Shown: piece after piece, positions 1 to 11,966 of the stretch
How positions within the stretch are numbered: the stretch's first letter is position 1
How the letters are laid out: every line of letters starts with the position of its first letter
From: Gari tellinella
Taxonomy: Eukaryota; Mollusca; Bivalvia; Cardiida; Psammobiidae
Direction of reading: 5' to 3'
DNA: 64,000 nt
Assembly (NCBI GenBank): GCA_922989275.2
Contig: OV277864.1
Location: 72,296,158 to 72,360,157 of the forward strand
Translations under genes and position numbers: made by a program
The notes under the pieces: generated by a model
What the model saw: the letters and a program-made list of their open reading frames with translations, nothing else
Told to the model about the DNA's origin: nothing
The model's database searches: none

Positions 1-170
1 CCTTTACTGCATCACCCCGAGTAAAACGGTTATTTGAAAACACTTTAGATCCTGATCAGGATCCAAACTAAATATTTTGCAAGTCATAATAAACAAAAAT
101 TAACAATTTGAGAAATAAAAGCAAACGGCACTGGTTTCAAGAGATGGCGTCCCGACATTTAAGGGGTTAA
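1..170 (+). mobile_element. Family Y MITE remnant
   Basis: The stretch opens with the Y-type end (CTGCATCACCCCGAGTAAAA) and closes on GGGGTTAA at 163-170. The central palindrome is collapsed to GATCCTGATCAGGATC at 48-63, so the GACGCCG stem is gone. The left edge may continue outside the window. Other Y remnants are at 7316, 15178, 38512, 50880 and 58020. Confidence 0.5.
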
Positions 171-363
171 AGGTTTCTCCTCTTTTAGATGATTGCGTTA
201 GACAAACATGACAGTATTATCCTATAAATGTATGAGTATGTTTGACTCGGCCCCTACTTACATCGCTAAACGTTATAATCTCCGAAACAAAGTGAAACGC
301 AATGACATAAAGTGTTGAAGATGTAAATTTCTTGAAAATGTTGACGATTATTTTTAATCTAAG

Positions 364-713
364 TACAGTGCCCCTCTCTACAACAACACCCAATGGGATA
401 CAAAGTATGTGTGCGTTGTTATATGAATTGGCTTACATTTGCAAACAGCATATAGCTTGAAACCAGACCAGACGCCGCGTAACGCGGCATCTGTTCAGGA
501 TTCAAGCTGTGTGTCTCTCGATCATTATGTTGTTTTCTGTCAAACTGTCAAATGTGTGACTTTGAGAAAAACAGTAGACGACAATTTTAAGTAGACAATA
601 TTGCAGCCGTGAAAAGGTAAGACATAATTGTCGTATTGTGGGAACAGCGGTAAGCGTTTTTGTAAGGAGGGATTCGTTGTTCAGAGGGTCGTTAAGGGGG
701 AGGGAACGCTGTA
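364..713 (+). mobile_element. Family B MITE, full length
   Basis: The ends are TACAGTGCCCCTCTCTACAA and GGGAGGGAACGCTGTA, an inverted-repeat pair with TA at both outer edges. The central palindrome (about 445-510) has imperfect arms and the inner GACGCCGCGTAACGCGGC stem. The right half carries the CAGTAGACGACAATTTTAAG stretch typical of this family. No protein is encoded. Confidence 0.8.
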
Positions 714-1026
714 GTTAAAATTTAGGACAGCTTATATGCCAGATTACCCGGCGTCTTACCCGGTTTAAAATTGTTTGTGATGGAATTAATTGTTTTAGCA
801 TAAACACGTAGACTAGGAAAATATTGTTCCCTTGTTGTAGCCTACTTGCTGCTGTCGAAATGTTTTTCAAAGAAAACTATAAGTATCGCTTGGTTTCTTT
901 CGCCAATCCCCAATTTGTTTCAAGACGCTGACCATACATCAACGATAAATAGATCTTTGTTCTGGTACGTCAATAATGAATGGTACCCTTTCATGTTACA
1001 CTCTAACTGATCGTTCAAAGGGGTGT
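714..1026. other. Unassigned spacer between B and A elements
   Basis: This is AT-rich DNA with no open frame of note. No terminal repeats or RNA-like structure were seen. Confidence 0.5.
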
Positions 1027-1288
1027 TACAGTGGGGAAAATGTTATTCTTTCCCAATAAACGCGTTTATGCTTAACCCTAATTTACATTGCAAACGGTTT
1101 GGATCCAGATCAGACGCCGGGTAACCCGGCGTCTAATCAGGCGTCTAATCAGGCTCCAAACTGTTTGCCGTCAATGTTAAAATGAACATTCAGAATCGTC
1201 GAAAAATTGTCATTTGCTATATTTTATTACAATGCATTTGCGTTTCGTTTGCGTTTAAACGGGAAAGAATAACGTTTTCTCCACTGTA
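1027..1288 (+). mobile_element. Family A MITE, full length
   Basis: It starts TACAGTGGGGAAAATGTTAT and ends ATAACGTTTTCTCCACTGTA, forming an inverted terminal repeat flanked by TA. Inside are the CCCAATAAACGCGTTTATGC block and a palindrome with stem GACGCCGGGTAACCCGGCGTC. An extra direct copy of GGCGTCTAATCA (about 1129-1150) lengthens the right arm. The far half holds GTTTGCGTTTAAACGGGAAA. Confidence 0.85.
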
Positions 1289-2868
1289 ACTACATTTATT
1301 TCTAGCCCTGGACGCGCCGGGTATATTGCACATTAAATAATAGTGTGTACTTAGACCTCTTTATAACTGAGTGGGAAGTGGCACTTATCGCTTTCCTATA
1401 ATAACACACTAACATAGTTATTTCCTGGCGAGTACTGTTTTACAATATTAATGAAGTAATGCTCGGTGGTGAGGTTTTCTTCGGGAACGTGTTAGGACCT
1501 TTAACACGACTAAATGAATGTTTATCACATACTGTAAAACTCTCTATAAACGACCACTAAATTTGATAAAATATTAGGTATTTCCGTCAGTCGTTCCTTA
1601 AAGCAAGGTAACAATCAAATATATAGAAAGCTCATTTTATGCCACTTTACTTTAAGCTGTCAGCTATATTTTATATAATAAATAAGCCCTCGTTTTAATG
1701 GTTGTAGTATAGAGCTTTTACTGTAATGTATAAGTGTAGCAACGCATCAATTGTATATATGCATCAACCTAGTTTGGTTGACTCACATGTTTTAGCACTG
1801 TGATAAATAGTGATCATAAGAAAATAATAATGTAGTTCGCTTTGCACCTAATCATATATGCATGTCTAGTCCAAAGATTTACTTAAGTTAGCCAAATTCC
1901 ATTTTGAAAGTGTTTTTTAGTTTGAGGGAAAAAAACAACAGTAAGTGTCAAAATATGCAAAAACTGTTTAGCAGGAAGACTATATTTCAAAATAATTGTA
2001 CCAGGGCCTGTTACATGTGTCGTACTATTCTATGAGGTAGCAAGACAGGATTTAGCGATACAGTTCATACGAAATTCTTGCAGGATGATATGACAATACA
2101 AAATATTAAATAAGCAGAAAGCAACACGGGGGCTAATTGTATATAACACAAGGCTATACATTATTGTATCGACACGTCAGCTTTTACTAAAACGGTCCTG
2201 TGTTGGCACGACATATTTGAAAACATTACATTGTATGAGTTAGAAGAAGAAAATATATGTTTATAATATTGAAATGATTAAACAGAAATAGACGACCATA
2301 CGATATTGTGAAGAACAAACACGTTTCTAATTTTTCAATAGAGTGGGGACAGGCTTTCGATAGTATGGTCTGCTTGAACATACTAAAATAACACACGTTT
2401 GTATTTTATGCCGTCCGACGATCGTATCCTAGACAAGCTGCTACTTCGCTATGCTGACAATGACCCAACATGTCTGGTCTTTGACAGATAATTACAGGCG
2501 TTCTAACCACAATGACTTTTTTATATCACGTCTATAGTAATAAAAGACAAATTTTAAGAGACTGACGATGCTGGCGTATTTCTAAGAGTGCATATCGTTG
2601 TCCGTTCACCAAACTGTAAAACCAGTCACTCTAATCCCTTTCGCTGCCACTTATGTTTACTGCAGAACTTCTTTATTCCATTATACCGTCTGTTATATAA
2701 TTGTCGCCTACACATTTAGATCTACTTCAAAAAAAGATACAAACTAGCTTGTCCATACGAGTTCGAATATTTTTCAACGAACGGCGTCTGATCAGGATAA
2801 ACAATGTTTGAAAGGCAGCTTTTGTCGCCTTTGAAAGTTGACTGGTTTATTCCAGTCTTTATGCGGAG
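1289..2868. other. Unassigned AT-rich region
   Basis: No gene or complete element was recognised. A pogo-like terminal motif, CTCTATAAACGACCAC, lies at about 1542-1557. Half of the common MITE palindrome (GGCGTCTGATCAGGAT) lies at about 2783-2798. Both are probably old fragments. Confidence 0.4.
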
Positions 2869-3212
2869 GTGTTCCCTTCCCAACAACGACTCTCCCCCTA
2901 CAACAACGCTTGCCGCAGTTCCCTAAACAGGACAATTATATGAAACGCTTTTAGTGCTGTAATATTTGCTGCTTAAACTTTCCGCCTGCTGTTTTTTCTC
3001 AAAGTGACATAATGGACATTTTGACAGAAAATGAATTATGACGATTGACAAACAGCCTGAATCCAAATCAGACGCCGCGTTACGCGGCGTCTGATCTGGA
3101 TTCAAGCTGTTTGCAAATGTAAGCCAATTTCCCTCTATACAACGACTCCCTCCGAACAACACAAATGCTCTTTGTCTCCCAGTGGGTGACGTTGTAGAGA
3201 GGGAGCACTGCA
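2869..3212 (-). mobile_element. Family B MITE, full length
   Basis: The reversed B ends are GTGTTCCCTTCCCAACAACG at the left and GTAGAGAGGGAGCACTG at the right. The palindrome at about 3050-3113 has the stem GACGCCGCGTTACGCGGCGTC. An open frame of 104 codons overlaps it, but it reads straight through the palindrome and the ends, so I do not treat it as a gene. Confidence 0.8.
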
Positions 3213-3825
3213 CAATACATTTTCTTCTAACGTCCATCGAGAGTTGTTGATATTGCAGTTAAGGTCAAGCTATGTGCTTGTATTTAGGGGAATAAATGCT
3301 ACTGTTGCACTTCGACTGCTACGGTTGCTGTGTTACTAAAGCAATTTGGTGTCCTTCGACTTCAACGAAGATTGCTGTTTTGGATGATGTTGAGTTACAA
3401 CTGTTCAGCGATCATCGTAGGAAGTTTTAAAACAAGTTGTTGAAACAAATGAAGAACCATATATTCAGACGGAGTGTTCTGCATTTGTAATGTCCTAGAC
3501 TAACACAACTGCTTGTCCTCAGATTAATGTGCTATTTCATTGAAAGGACACTTAACATACTTGACAGAAGCTATCTGTAAACACACTGTATGTTTTCAGA
3601 TACATGTACTTGCAAGCAACTAATTTACGTACAACTATAGACGACCAGTGTCAGTTATGTTATCATAAACATGGCTTAAACATGCAGTAACACTTTGTGG
3701 TGCTCGTAAAATATAATATACAGTTCCCATCTACTTATTATATAATTTGACGTCAAGCTAAAGAGGTACATGTGTGTATCGACTTAAACGGAAACACAAG
3801 TGAAACAATATCTTGTAGAGAAGCA
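3213..3825. other. Unassigned AT-rich region
   Basis: No repeat, RNA or coding feature could be supported. Confidence 0.4.
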
Positions 3826-4074
3826 GGGGCCTGTTTTATAAAACATCGTACGACAAATGTTGTCGTAAGTCAGATTATAGAAGTCTTAATTGGTATATGT
3901 TTCTCCATCTAATCATGTCTTGTGGCATCTCTTTGGAATCGACTCGAAAAGACAATTTCAAGGAGATGTCATAAAACAGGATTAAACACTAGTAGAACAC
4001 TCAGAAATTAAATATATTTTAAAGTTTTGACTTACAACCGTTTTTGTCGTACGAAGTTTTATTAAACGGGCCCC
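3826..4074. mobile_element. Family J fold-back element, diverged copy
   Basis: The ends are GGGGCCTGTTTTATAAAAC and GTTTTATTAAACGGGCCCC. The subterminal motif ACGACAAATGTTGTCGTAAG is itself a small palindrome. The middle (TCTTTGGAATCGACTCGAAA) matches the centre of the better copy at 17101-17344. The arms are decayed, so this insertion is older. Confidence 0.75.
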
Positions 4075-5443
4075 TGGTTGTGTGTACTAAACTATACTCA
4101 CGGAATTTAAAATCTATGCATTGGGAATAGCTTTATAAATAATAGTAATAACAAACCATATATAAATTGTCTTTGTTATCGTGCTATTTTAAACATCAAT
4201 CTAACATTTCAAAAGAGTCATTAATGTGATATGTCAAGCATGAGTGTACTGCCATGTACTTTTGTCATTAAGGGTCAAAACCCATGTCACATAATTAAAA
4301 ACGCATGTTTCCTCCGTTTGCATCAAAGCAAGCACGGCATCATCGTCGAATGGACCTCGCCAACGCTGCGAAAAAGTTCTTAGGAATGTCATTCAATACC
4401 ATGACTAAACAATCAGCCAGCTGTTCCAACGTTACTGGTTGTTTCAGTAGACAATCTCATCCCAAAACGTGCTCAGTTTGCGTAAAATCTTGAAATTGCG
4501 GGCTCAGTGTCCTTGATGTTGTTTTTTTCTATAGGAAGGCAGTGACAACACACGCTAGCAACGTGTTGGTGAGCGCTGTCATGGTGGCAGACAATATGGC
4601 GGGTTTGACGTCATAACGGGACGTACAGTAGGACGTCGCGGATGGATTCAATTTTTCGTAACCATTACCACACTGATTTTACGAAGCACTGGAATGTTTC
4701 GAGCCGTACAGTTTGAAGACTGAAAACGCTTACGCACATGTGTAACGGGAAAATACATATCTTGTCGACGTGACGTTACGTTAATAGCGTTATCCCTGGT
4801 CACAGGTTCTCGCAAGCATTGCCAATTCGTCGATACGTCTCCATAATGACAACATAATGTTACGATGAAGGCCAAGTCGGTATGTGACATCATTATTCTT
4901 CATTCCAGCCTCTTATATGCCGACTGAACATAAATGCGCATTTTCATACAGCCGTGACATGGCCGTCATGGATAATAAAACAAACCTTACTTTTTTCCCG
5001 ATGATTTGCTTACAAAACAATCAGTGTATATTGAAAACGCGTTGCATGTACCATACAAATGGATGTACTGACCAGTTTATGCCAAAATAGACTAACGTCT
5101 TTTGACACGTAAACTTAACGTAAATTTCACAAAAAGGGTAACCAATACATTCTTTAGACTTTATTCAGCTGTATAAACAGTTTTACTTGAGCTAATTGAA
5201 AACGTGTTCATTTAAAACAAATTTCAACCATGCACAGTTTTTTAAATTCCGTGAGTATATATTTAAACGCGAGTTTATACAAGGTGCAGCAATATTCTAG
5301 TATTAACAGTGTAATTGAGAATTATAATAATCGTTAATCACTTAAGCTAATTTAACTTGCTCACGATAGCGATTGAATAGCAACCACTTAATAAATGTCG
5401 AATTACTATCATTTGTTATCACATAATAACCATGCATGATACG
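4075..5443. other. Unassigned region
   Basis: Short open frames at 4305-4493, 4648-4893 and 4884-5090 have no recognisable domain and no codon pattern I trust. A GC-richer patch lies at about 4550-4640. Nothing else was identified. Confidence 0.4.
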
Positions 5444-5691
5444 TTAACCATTTCACTCTCAAACGCGCTTTAAAGCGCGGATGCAAACAGTTTAGGTCCT
5501 GATCAGACGCCGCGTAAAGCGGCGTCTGATCAGGATCCAAACTGTTTTACACTCGGTTTGAAATTTCTTCAGTCATACTGTCTTATTTTGTAACTTTGAA
5601 ACGCCATTGCAGACAACATAATTGAAACAGATGACAATGAAACGGTTAAAGGATAAAATTCTACCGAATAAATTGATCATGAAAGGGTTAA
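5444..5691 (+). mobile_element. Family E2 MITE (TTAA class), full length
   Basis: TTAACCATTTCACTCTCAA opens the element and GAAAGGGTTAA closes it, with TTAA at both edges. The palindrome at about 5485-5545 has the stem GACGCCGCGTAAAGCGGCGTC. The right half carries the E2 marks TTGTAACTTTGAAACG and CAGATGACAATGAAACGG. Confidence 0.8.
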
Positions 5692-5841
5692 AGCAACTGG
5701 ATGACTACAAATGTTGAAATCCAATAATAAGCTGTACATTCCAAACAAGAAAAATATGTAATTATTACCGTTTATGGTTTATTAACATACCCCTTTTACG
5801 ACTTTGCAAACAACTAAGTATGGTAATACTGTCACATTGGG

Positions 5842-5955
5842 TGACCCATTTGTGTCTTTCGTCCATTTTTTATGGGATATAGGCAAACAGTGCTGACTCG
5901 GATCAGACGATAACATATGCTCGGTCTGAGATGAGTGTTCGCTGTGTGTGCTAAC
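5842..5955 (+). mobile_element. Family I MITE fragment
   Basis: GACCCATTTGTGTCTTTCGT and TATGGGATATAGGCAAACAG match the left part of the complete I copy at 26482-26713. The palindrome is broken after GGATCAGACG and the right half is missing. Confidence 0.55.
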
Positions 5956-6743
5956 AAGATTTTCAGTCAAAAGGAAATAAAATATTAGACAAAGTGCCCT
6001 TAAAATATCAATTCGTCCAATATACGTATAAGCATTTAGGAAGTCGGATGGCATCAATGGGTTACTGTATTTGCTGAAAGAGGTCTCATGTCTGTTCTAT
6101 GGTGCGGAATTTGTCACATGTTGCGGCGACTTATCATGGTCTACACTCTACACTCTTTGATACTCTCAAGCGTTTTCCAGTATAAATAGGGGTTTGCTAT
6201 TTTACAACGGTACTGACGCACTTGAAAAAAGCTTATTCTGGACCTTAGCAGTAACAACAACAACGCTACTTGTTACACTTTGTAAGTTCACAACAGGCAT
6301 CATACCAGATACCGTGACTAGGATTGGTCTACAATGTTTTGTTATACAAACAGTCTAGTTTCCTTTGGCGTGTACATTCCGTTCGTGGCATCAACCTCAT
6401 TCCAATGCTACATTTTGATCTAAATGTGTACTATATTTCTACATAACATACTTCATGTTTGTTTTATATCACTGCGTATATACCATAAAGTGGGTACAGT
6501 AATTGATTTGGAGATCTTGTCTTGTTTTGGTGATGGAAGGCAATTTATATGATAACCTTGATAGCATGTCAATGCAGACTGGGTCAATTCGTTTACAAAC
6601 AACAAGTTCGTTGAACCTTTATTTCTCTCTAATTTATAACAATCACAATATTCAAATTAAACCCCACGCTACCATTACAGCATCAGCTTCAACCCATTAG
6701 CGTCTGCTTATATTTCTAAGATTTAAATCTTAGGTATGTTTTC
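5956..6743. other. Unassigned AT-rich region
   Basis: No feature could be supported. The open frame at 6503-6700 has no recognisable content. Confidence 0.4.
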
Positions 6744-6996
6744 TTAACCCTTTCCCTTATAGAAGCGACTTTTAGCACATTCATTTTATTCATCCGCTGA
6801 AGAAAATAGTTCCAAATTATAACGTAATGAATATGTGTCATATTTAATACTTTCCTTTTTCTAGCAGTTAATAGCTCAAAGCAGGCTGAAAGTAAAGCAG
6901 AATGCGCCTTAGGGCGCATTCTGCTTTACTTTCAACCTGCTTTAAGTAGTCACATATCTTCAATACTAGAACAAATGCTATCAGGTAAAGGGTTAA
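6744..6996 (+). mobile_element. Family C MITE (TTAA class), full length
   Basis: TTAACCCTTTCCCTTATAGA and GGTAAAGGGTTAA are the ends. The central hairpin at 6881-6940 pairs GCAGGCTGAAAGTAAAGCAG with CTGCTTTACTTTCAACCTGC around ATGCGCC..GGCGCAT. This palindrome differs from the GATCAGACGCCG module of other families. Confidence 0.85.
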
Positions 6997-7015
6997 GAAG
7001 CATACAAGTGAGTGT

Positions 7016-7092
7016 AAAACAGTTTGGATCCTGATCAGACGCCGCGTTAGTAGCCATTGTACTCTATGGTTTAGGCAGTGAATGGGGTTAAA
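7016..7092 (-). mobile_element. Family Y/E2 fragment
   Basis: AAACAGTTTGGATCCTGATC followed by AGACGCCGCGTTAG is the left arm only. The text then jumps to TTTAGGCAGTGAATGGGGTTAA, which resembles the Y terminus. The right arm is deleted. Confidence 0.5.
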
Positions 7093-7315
7093 TGCAAATA
7101 TGTATGATTTTGTGTAAAAGATGAGCATTTTAAAGAGGACAAATTATGGATGACTCGTCTTTAGACTGGGACGGTTTTCTATCGGAAATAAATTTAACCA
7201 CTTAATTGCCTTACTGAAACTGAAACCAGTTTATTTTACCAAACGCCTGTTTGTACAACAGTCGTATGTATTCAATGGCGTTTTACAATACATGAAAAAC
7301 AGTAAACATTAGTAT

Positions 7316-7470
7316 ATATTATTACCCCGAGTATAATAGTTATTTGCAAATAATATTGATCTTGGTCATACGCCGCATAACGTGTTTGACATTTGCGATG
7401 TGAAAATGAATGTCAGAATTAAAAGCGAACCACAAATCGCTAACACAGATGATGTCAAGGCAACGAAGAG
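7316..7470 (+). mobile_element. Family Y remnant
   Basis: TTACCCCGAGTATAATAGTTATTTGC is present (quoted by its start at 7320), followed by a heavily mutated palindrome (GATCTTGGTCATACGCCGCA). This is very old or rapidly decayed. Confidence 0.4.
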
Positions 7471-9629
7471 ATTAATGAAATGAAATGTTGAATGTCGAAT
7501 GTTAGATTGTACATGTAATCCAAGTTCGATATAATACTAGTTTAGTCGGAAGATGTTATCAGTATTATTATTTTCCCGTCTTAACGAAGTTAAACGCCAA
7601 CGCTATGCAACACGGAAAAGTAGCTAAAGGGACAGAACTATAATAGTAATTCAGACAGTTTATTTTAATCTGAGTGCCATCAGTTGCGAGGCCGATATAG
7701 ATGGTCATAACCTCTTTAATAAAAACTCTTTTTTTTCTTCAAATTATATACAAAACCCTTGTTTATGTTCAATAAACAACTCTGCATACTGCTAAATATT
7801 GATAATCAAAACTCCCTTATGTCAAACTATACCTATTTAGTGAGGATTTGCAAGGTAGAGCTCACTTTAGTCGAATGTGTCCATATTGCAAAGTTAAACA
7901 TGACTCAGTATTAATAAACTGGTGTTAGCGAGGTCCGACGCAACCATGTGAGCATCATTTCCGATTCCAGTTTAATTTCAAAACCGATGCCAGGCGTTTT
8001 GTTTTCTAATATAGATACCGAACTATTTAGAATCTAGCACGATGTATGTACACATTTATTTCGATCATTTTCTAATGTTTATTTCGCATGAACACCGAAA
8101 CATACCTGTTAATTTCTGAAATAGTATTGTGGCAAATATTGTGCTATATATAATATCTCGCCGGATACCCATCGTACATGCAGTGCTGCAGTCTCAACGT
8201 GAAAACAAGGCACTATATCATCTAGCTCAGACATCGTTAAACTGAATTACAAATTCCTAGATATGATCAAAATTCCTTTAATAGTCTATATGCCAAGATT
8301 CTAAATCTGATCCGACAATGCAGATGAAGAATTTTTTACAGACACACACGATTTGTTTATCAACTTAAATAATCGTTCAAGATTAACATTTAATATTTAC
8401 ACTGTTCAGCACTTAGTTGATGAGGTATGTCCCGAGCAAAATGATTAATAATGCACAACACAATTGTAAAACTATCAATCAAATCGGTTATTCAATCTTC
8501 AGATAAGCGCACCATAAAACACTTAAGGACACTGCGAAAATATATACAAACATATATTTATTTTAATTTACATGCAGATTAAAGAAATTTAAGCTATGAA
8601 AATGTTTAATACACTAATTCCAATGCTCTAATAATTCGACATCTACGGGCATCAAAGAAGTAGACATATTGATAAAAGGGTAATTTAATTATCTTAAATC
8701 CCCTTTTTCGGAATAATTTTGTCTTCTTTTTAAAGGTTTCCATTTATCATAACGTGAAAAAATGTTACGCAAATCTTAGACAGGTTTAGGTACTGTGGCT
8801 ATTGCAGTTGTAGCCATCTTAGGCTTTACAGCATAAATATTGTAAACAATTACCTAACAGATGCAAGGACAGACACGATTAAGCTCAAATCAAGCAATTG
8901 CATATACATACGTTAAACACGTGTGCTTATTCATTCACTAAGAATGTTTTATTTAAATTTCAATCAGTGAAACTATTAAACTGACTGTCAAAATGAATAC
9001 AAACTTAATATGCATTTTTTAATACAGTCAAATCCCTCTATAAACCCACTTAATAGTGTAAATGACAAGATGTTTCTGAAAGGTAGTTGTTTTAAAAGCA
9101 GGTAACAGTAAAACATATAACTCTTTTAGCTGATTACTACAATCAATTATATTTCTTTAACATGATTGCAACAGAATGACTTTACTCTGGCTTGCCAAAC
9201 CCCTCTTTCAGCTAATTCAGAAAAAGCATGTAACGCAATGTTTTATTGATATTTTGTTACTGTCTGGATTAATTACCTATTAATAACACTGCTTTGCGGT
9301 TCAAACTAAATCACCGCACTTGATTTATGTGTCTGAATGCATCCATTCATCGACTGAACGATCTCATAATAAATAACCAAATAGTCTCATTCGAATATAA
9401 GTCGTCAAATTTATAAGTAAAATATGAGGTAGATATTGATCTAGGTCAAATTCAGCAAGAGGTTCTTACTGTTGGTTTTGCTTTTAAAGACATTACGAAC
9501 AGAATTTGTCATATCGTATTATTACGATATACTGTGAAATAACAAAATCCCTGCCAATAGTATTCTCTAGTTCTTGGGTGAACTCCTTTATTACATAATC
9601 GGGAGTACAACAAAAAATATGTACAATCA
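7471..9629. other. Unassigned AT-rich region
   Basis: This is the longest stretch here without an assigned element. At about 9024-9050 a pogo-like end (TACAGTCAAATCCCTCTATA) is visible without its partner. No coding sequence was recognised. Confidence 0.4.
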
Positions 9630-9700
9630 TTTCTATCATGATCAGACCCCGCGTAACACGGTATTTGAGCAACATGTAAACTGTTTGACACCCGTTTTAA
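9630..9700 (-). repeat. Decayed palindrome of the common MITE core
   Basis: TGATCAGACCCCGCGTAACA followed by GTAAACTGTTTGACACCCG retains one arm and the distal end of the shared core. It is consistent with a relic of family E or E2. Confidence 0.4.
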
Positions 9701-9998
9701 TAATATATTATGTCGACAACAACTGTACCGATAACGGTATTTAGATATTCAGTACAGTGCCCCCCTCTCTGCAACGACACCGATTGGGAGACACAGATTA
9801 TGTGTGTTGTTCGGAGGGAGTCGTTATAGGGAGGAACATTAGCTTAACAGCTTGAATCCAGATCAGACGCCGTGTAATGCGGCGTCTGATCTGTATTCAA
9901 GCTGTTTGTCACTCCTCATTAAAGTTTTTCTGTCAAAATGTCCATTGTGTTACTTTAAAAGAAAAACGCAGACGACAAGTTTAAGCAGAAGGTATACT

Positions 9999-11215
9999 AT
10001 GTGGACTTGCACCGATGTCTGTGAATCACTATCATTTCTTCTGGATAATATGTATGTACGTTTTGGGAGTACCATATACCGCCAAGTGATTGGTATTCCT
10101 ATGGGTACAAACTGTGCGCCCCTTGTCGCAGACCTATTTTTGTAGTGTTACAGTACTGAATCTTATTAAATTAACAATTTTTGCGATTCGCTTGCAATTC
10201 GCTTGCGATTCGATGGCGATTTGCTTGCAATTTCAAAATACTAATTTACCCTCGGATAAGTTTTCTTGAGTGGTGTATCTCACAAATGTTCGCAAATACG
10301 CCTTTTTTAAATTTTTCGATTCCATTTTTGTCACAAACGCTTCTGAAAATTCGCGTTAATGTATTCAAATGTAGGATTTGTTTTTTGAAGCGCCCGATTC
10401 GATGGCAATTCGATGGCAATTCGCTTGCGATTATCAATTTAATTTAATAAGGTTCAGTACTGTATGAGAGGGACTTTATGCTTAGTCTAAAACCTGATAC
10501 ACAGGCAGATATGATCGAAGCCTTTAATAATACATCGCGCTATCTAGATGATATTTTCAATATAGACAACCCATTTTTTGATACGTTGTTTCCTTTTATT
10601 TAACCAAAAGAACTACGCCTTAATAAAACTAACGAGTCAAATTTATCGGCACCATGTTTAGATTTGGATCTTTTTATAAATAACGGAATTGTTTCTTCTA
10701 AGATTTACGATAAACGAGATGATTTTGATTTTAGTATTGTAAATTATCCTCATCTAGATGGCGATGTTCCCCGTTCCACATCTTACGGGGTTTATATTTC
10801 ACAACTTATTCGCTTTGCTAGGGCCTGTACCTCTGTTGAGGACTTCCACATTCGTAATAAAACTATTACTGAAAAGCTTCTTAAACAGGGGTACAGATTT
10901 CATAAACTTCGTAAAACATTTTCTAAATTCTTTTATAGAAATCTTCCTCTCATTAACAAGTATAAATGTAACTTAAAGTCTTTTCTGCGGCAAGGTATTT
11001 CACATCCGGAGTTTTATGGTGATGCGATTTACAGACTTCGTAAGATTCTTGGACATATACATTTTCAAAACCTATTTGTGAAACGTATTAGATTTTTCCT
11101 CAAAAATGATTATGATCCAACTATATTGCTGCGCACTTCACGTTTGGTTATCAATCAATCTACAATTGATAACTATGCTTTCCTCTTTGGTTGTGAGACG
11201 ACAGACAGGGCTTAG
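9999..11215 (+). pseudogene. Reverse transcriptase fragment, disrupted
   Basis: The translation before the first stop includes the palm block IGIPMGTNCAPLVADLFL. It stops at a TAG (10143-10145) where related proteins have a sense codon. A family F MITE then interrupts it (10151-10462). After the MITE, RDFMLSLKPD continues in the same frame and reaches the YLDD catalytic motif at 10541-10552, inside SRYLDDIFN. A second stop (TAA at about 10600) separates this from the last 183 codons (10664-11215). Those codons contain SYGVYISQLIRFAR and ITEKLLKQGYRFHKL, the connection region typical of this group. The start of the domain (fingers) is missing. Two stops, the MITE and the 5' truncation make it non-functional. 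Confidence 0.8.
10151..10462 (+). mobile_element. Family F MITE inserted in the RT relic
   Basis: The ends are CAGTACTGAATCTTATTAAA and TTTAATAAGGTTCAGTACTG, with TA duplicated at 10149-10150 and 10463-10464. Subterminal tracts repeat GCGATTCGCTTGCAATTCG-like words on both sides. Removing the element and one TA restores the reading frame (TGT TAT GAG AGG GAC). The second copy, inverted, is at 52259-52572. Confidence 0.9.
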
Positions 11216-11966
11216 CACTACATGATGATGTATCTCTAAAGCCGTCCTTAACCGGGAGAGTTATATCGGATTTTCGTGCTTTGTTTTTTCTCTCCCTCTC
11301 TGTCGTACCCTGGACCCTTCCATGTCTTACAGTTACTCGTAACTACAGACTAGGCGCTAGAGTACAATTTGACCGTTGCCATAGTGGGTTATTTTTAACA
11401 CGGGCTTGAATGTTTAATTCTTTCCCATGTTACTAATGATCTTGTCATAGACTTTTTGTTAAATGTTTTACATGTATTTACTTACTGTGCTGGCGGTCTT
11501 TTTGATTGTGAGGTTGTGGAACAGGGTTTATATTTTATGTACACTGTTCGTCTTTATAGGTGAATATAGGAGATAAGTGTGAGGTTGGGCGCCCCTAAAC
11601 CCAGGTTTAACCCCCCAGTGGTAGTTAATGATTAATTTATAATTAACTATTGATTGCTACTGACCGTACCAAGGCGGTCTCCTATGTTCACTTTGCTTTA
11701 TGTTTGTCTTGCGTGTTGTTTTCTATTTAGTGTGTAGATGAAGGAATGGGAGTGTGCGTGTGTTTATTATGGTATGACTGTGTATGTGTTCTGCTTGAGA
11801 GGTGGGTGTATTGTTTGTGTTGCGTTTCCTGCTTGAGTATTTCGTATTTATTTATTACAGTAGTAAAAGCGTTAGACATAATTGTTCTGTTTAGGGAACT
11901 GCGACAATGGTCGTTGTAAGGAGGGAGTCATTGTTCGGAGCGCCGTTGTAGAGAGGGATCACTGTA

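Larger units (their letters stand above)
9996..11855 (+). mobile_element. 5'-truncated reverse-transcriptase retroelement
   Basis: The insert begins abruptly inside a reverse transcriptase domain and ends with about 640 bp of non-coding tail after the last codon. The tail includes the self-complementary stretch AATTTATAATTAACTATTGA (near 11635) and no poly(A). 5' truncation is typical of target-primed insertion. The protein resembles Penelope-like reverse transcriptases in its MGTNCAP block, but I see no GIY-YIG endonuclease before the stop. The class is therefore tentative. The host site is a B MITE around GGTATT. Confidence 0.7.
9753..11966 (+). mobile_element. Family B MITE split by a retroelement
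   Basis: The left part runs from TACAGTGCCCCCCTCTCTGC through its palindrome (about 9848-9908) to TTAAGCAGAAGGTAT near 9995. The right part resumes at about 11855 with ACAGTAGTAAAAGCGTTAGA and ends GGATCACTGTA. Joining the parts gives the normal B order, so about 1.86 kb was inserted into an existing B copy. That insert contains another MITE. Confidence 0.85.

Noticed and set aside
2923..3237. 104-codon minus-strand frame
   Set aside because: It runs through the whole B MITE including its palindrome and terminal repeats.
5485..5545. Bacterial-type rho-independent terminator or attC-like site
   Set aside because: The palindrome lies inside TTAA-flanked elements in eukaryotic repeat DNA, with no T-tract or gene cassette beside it.
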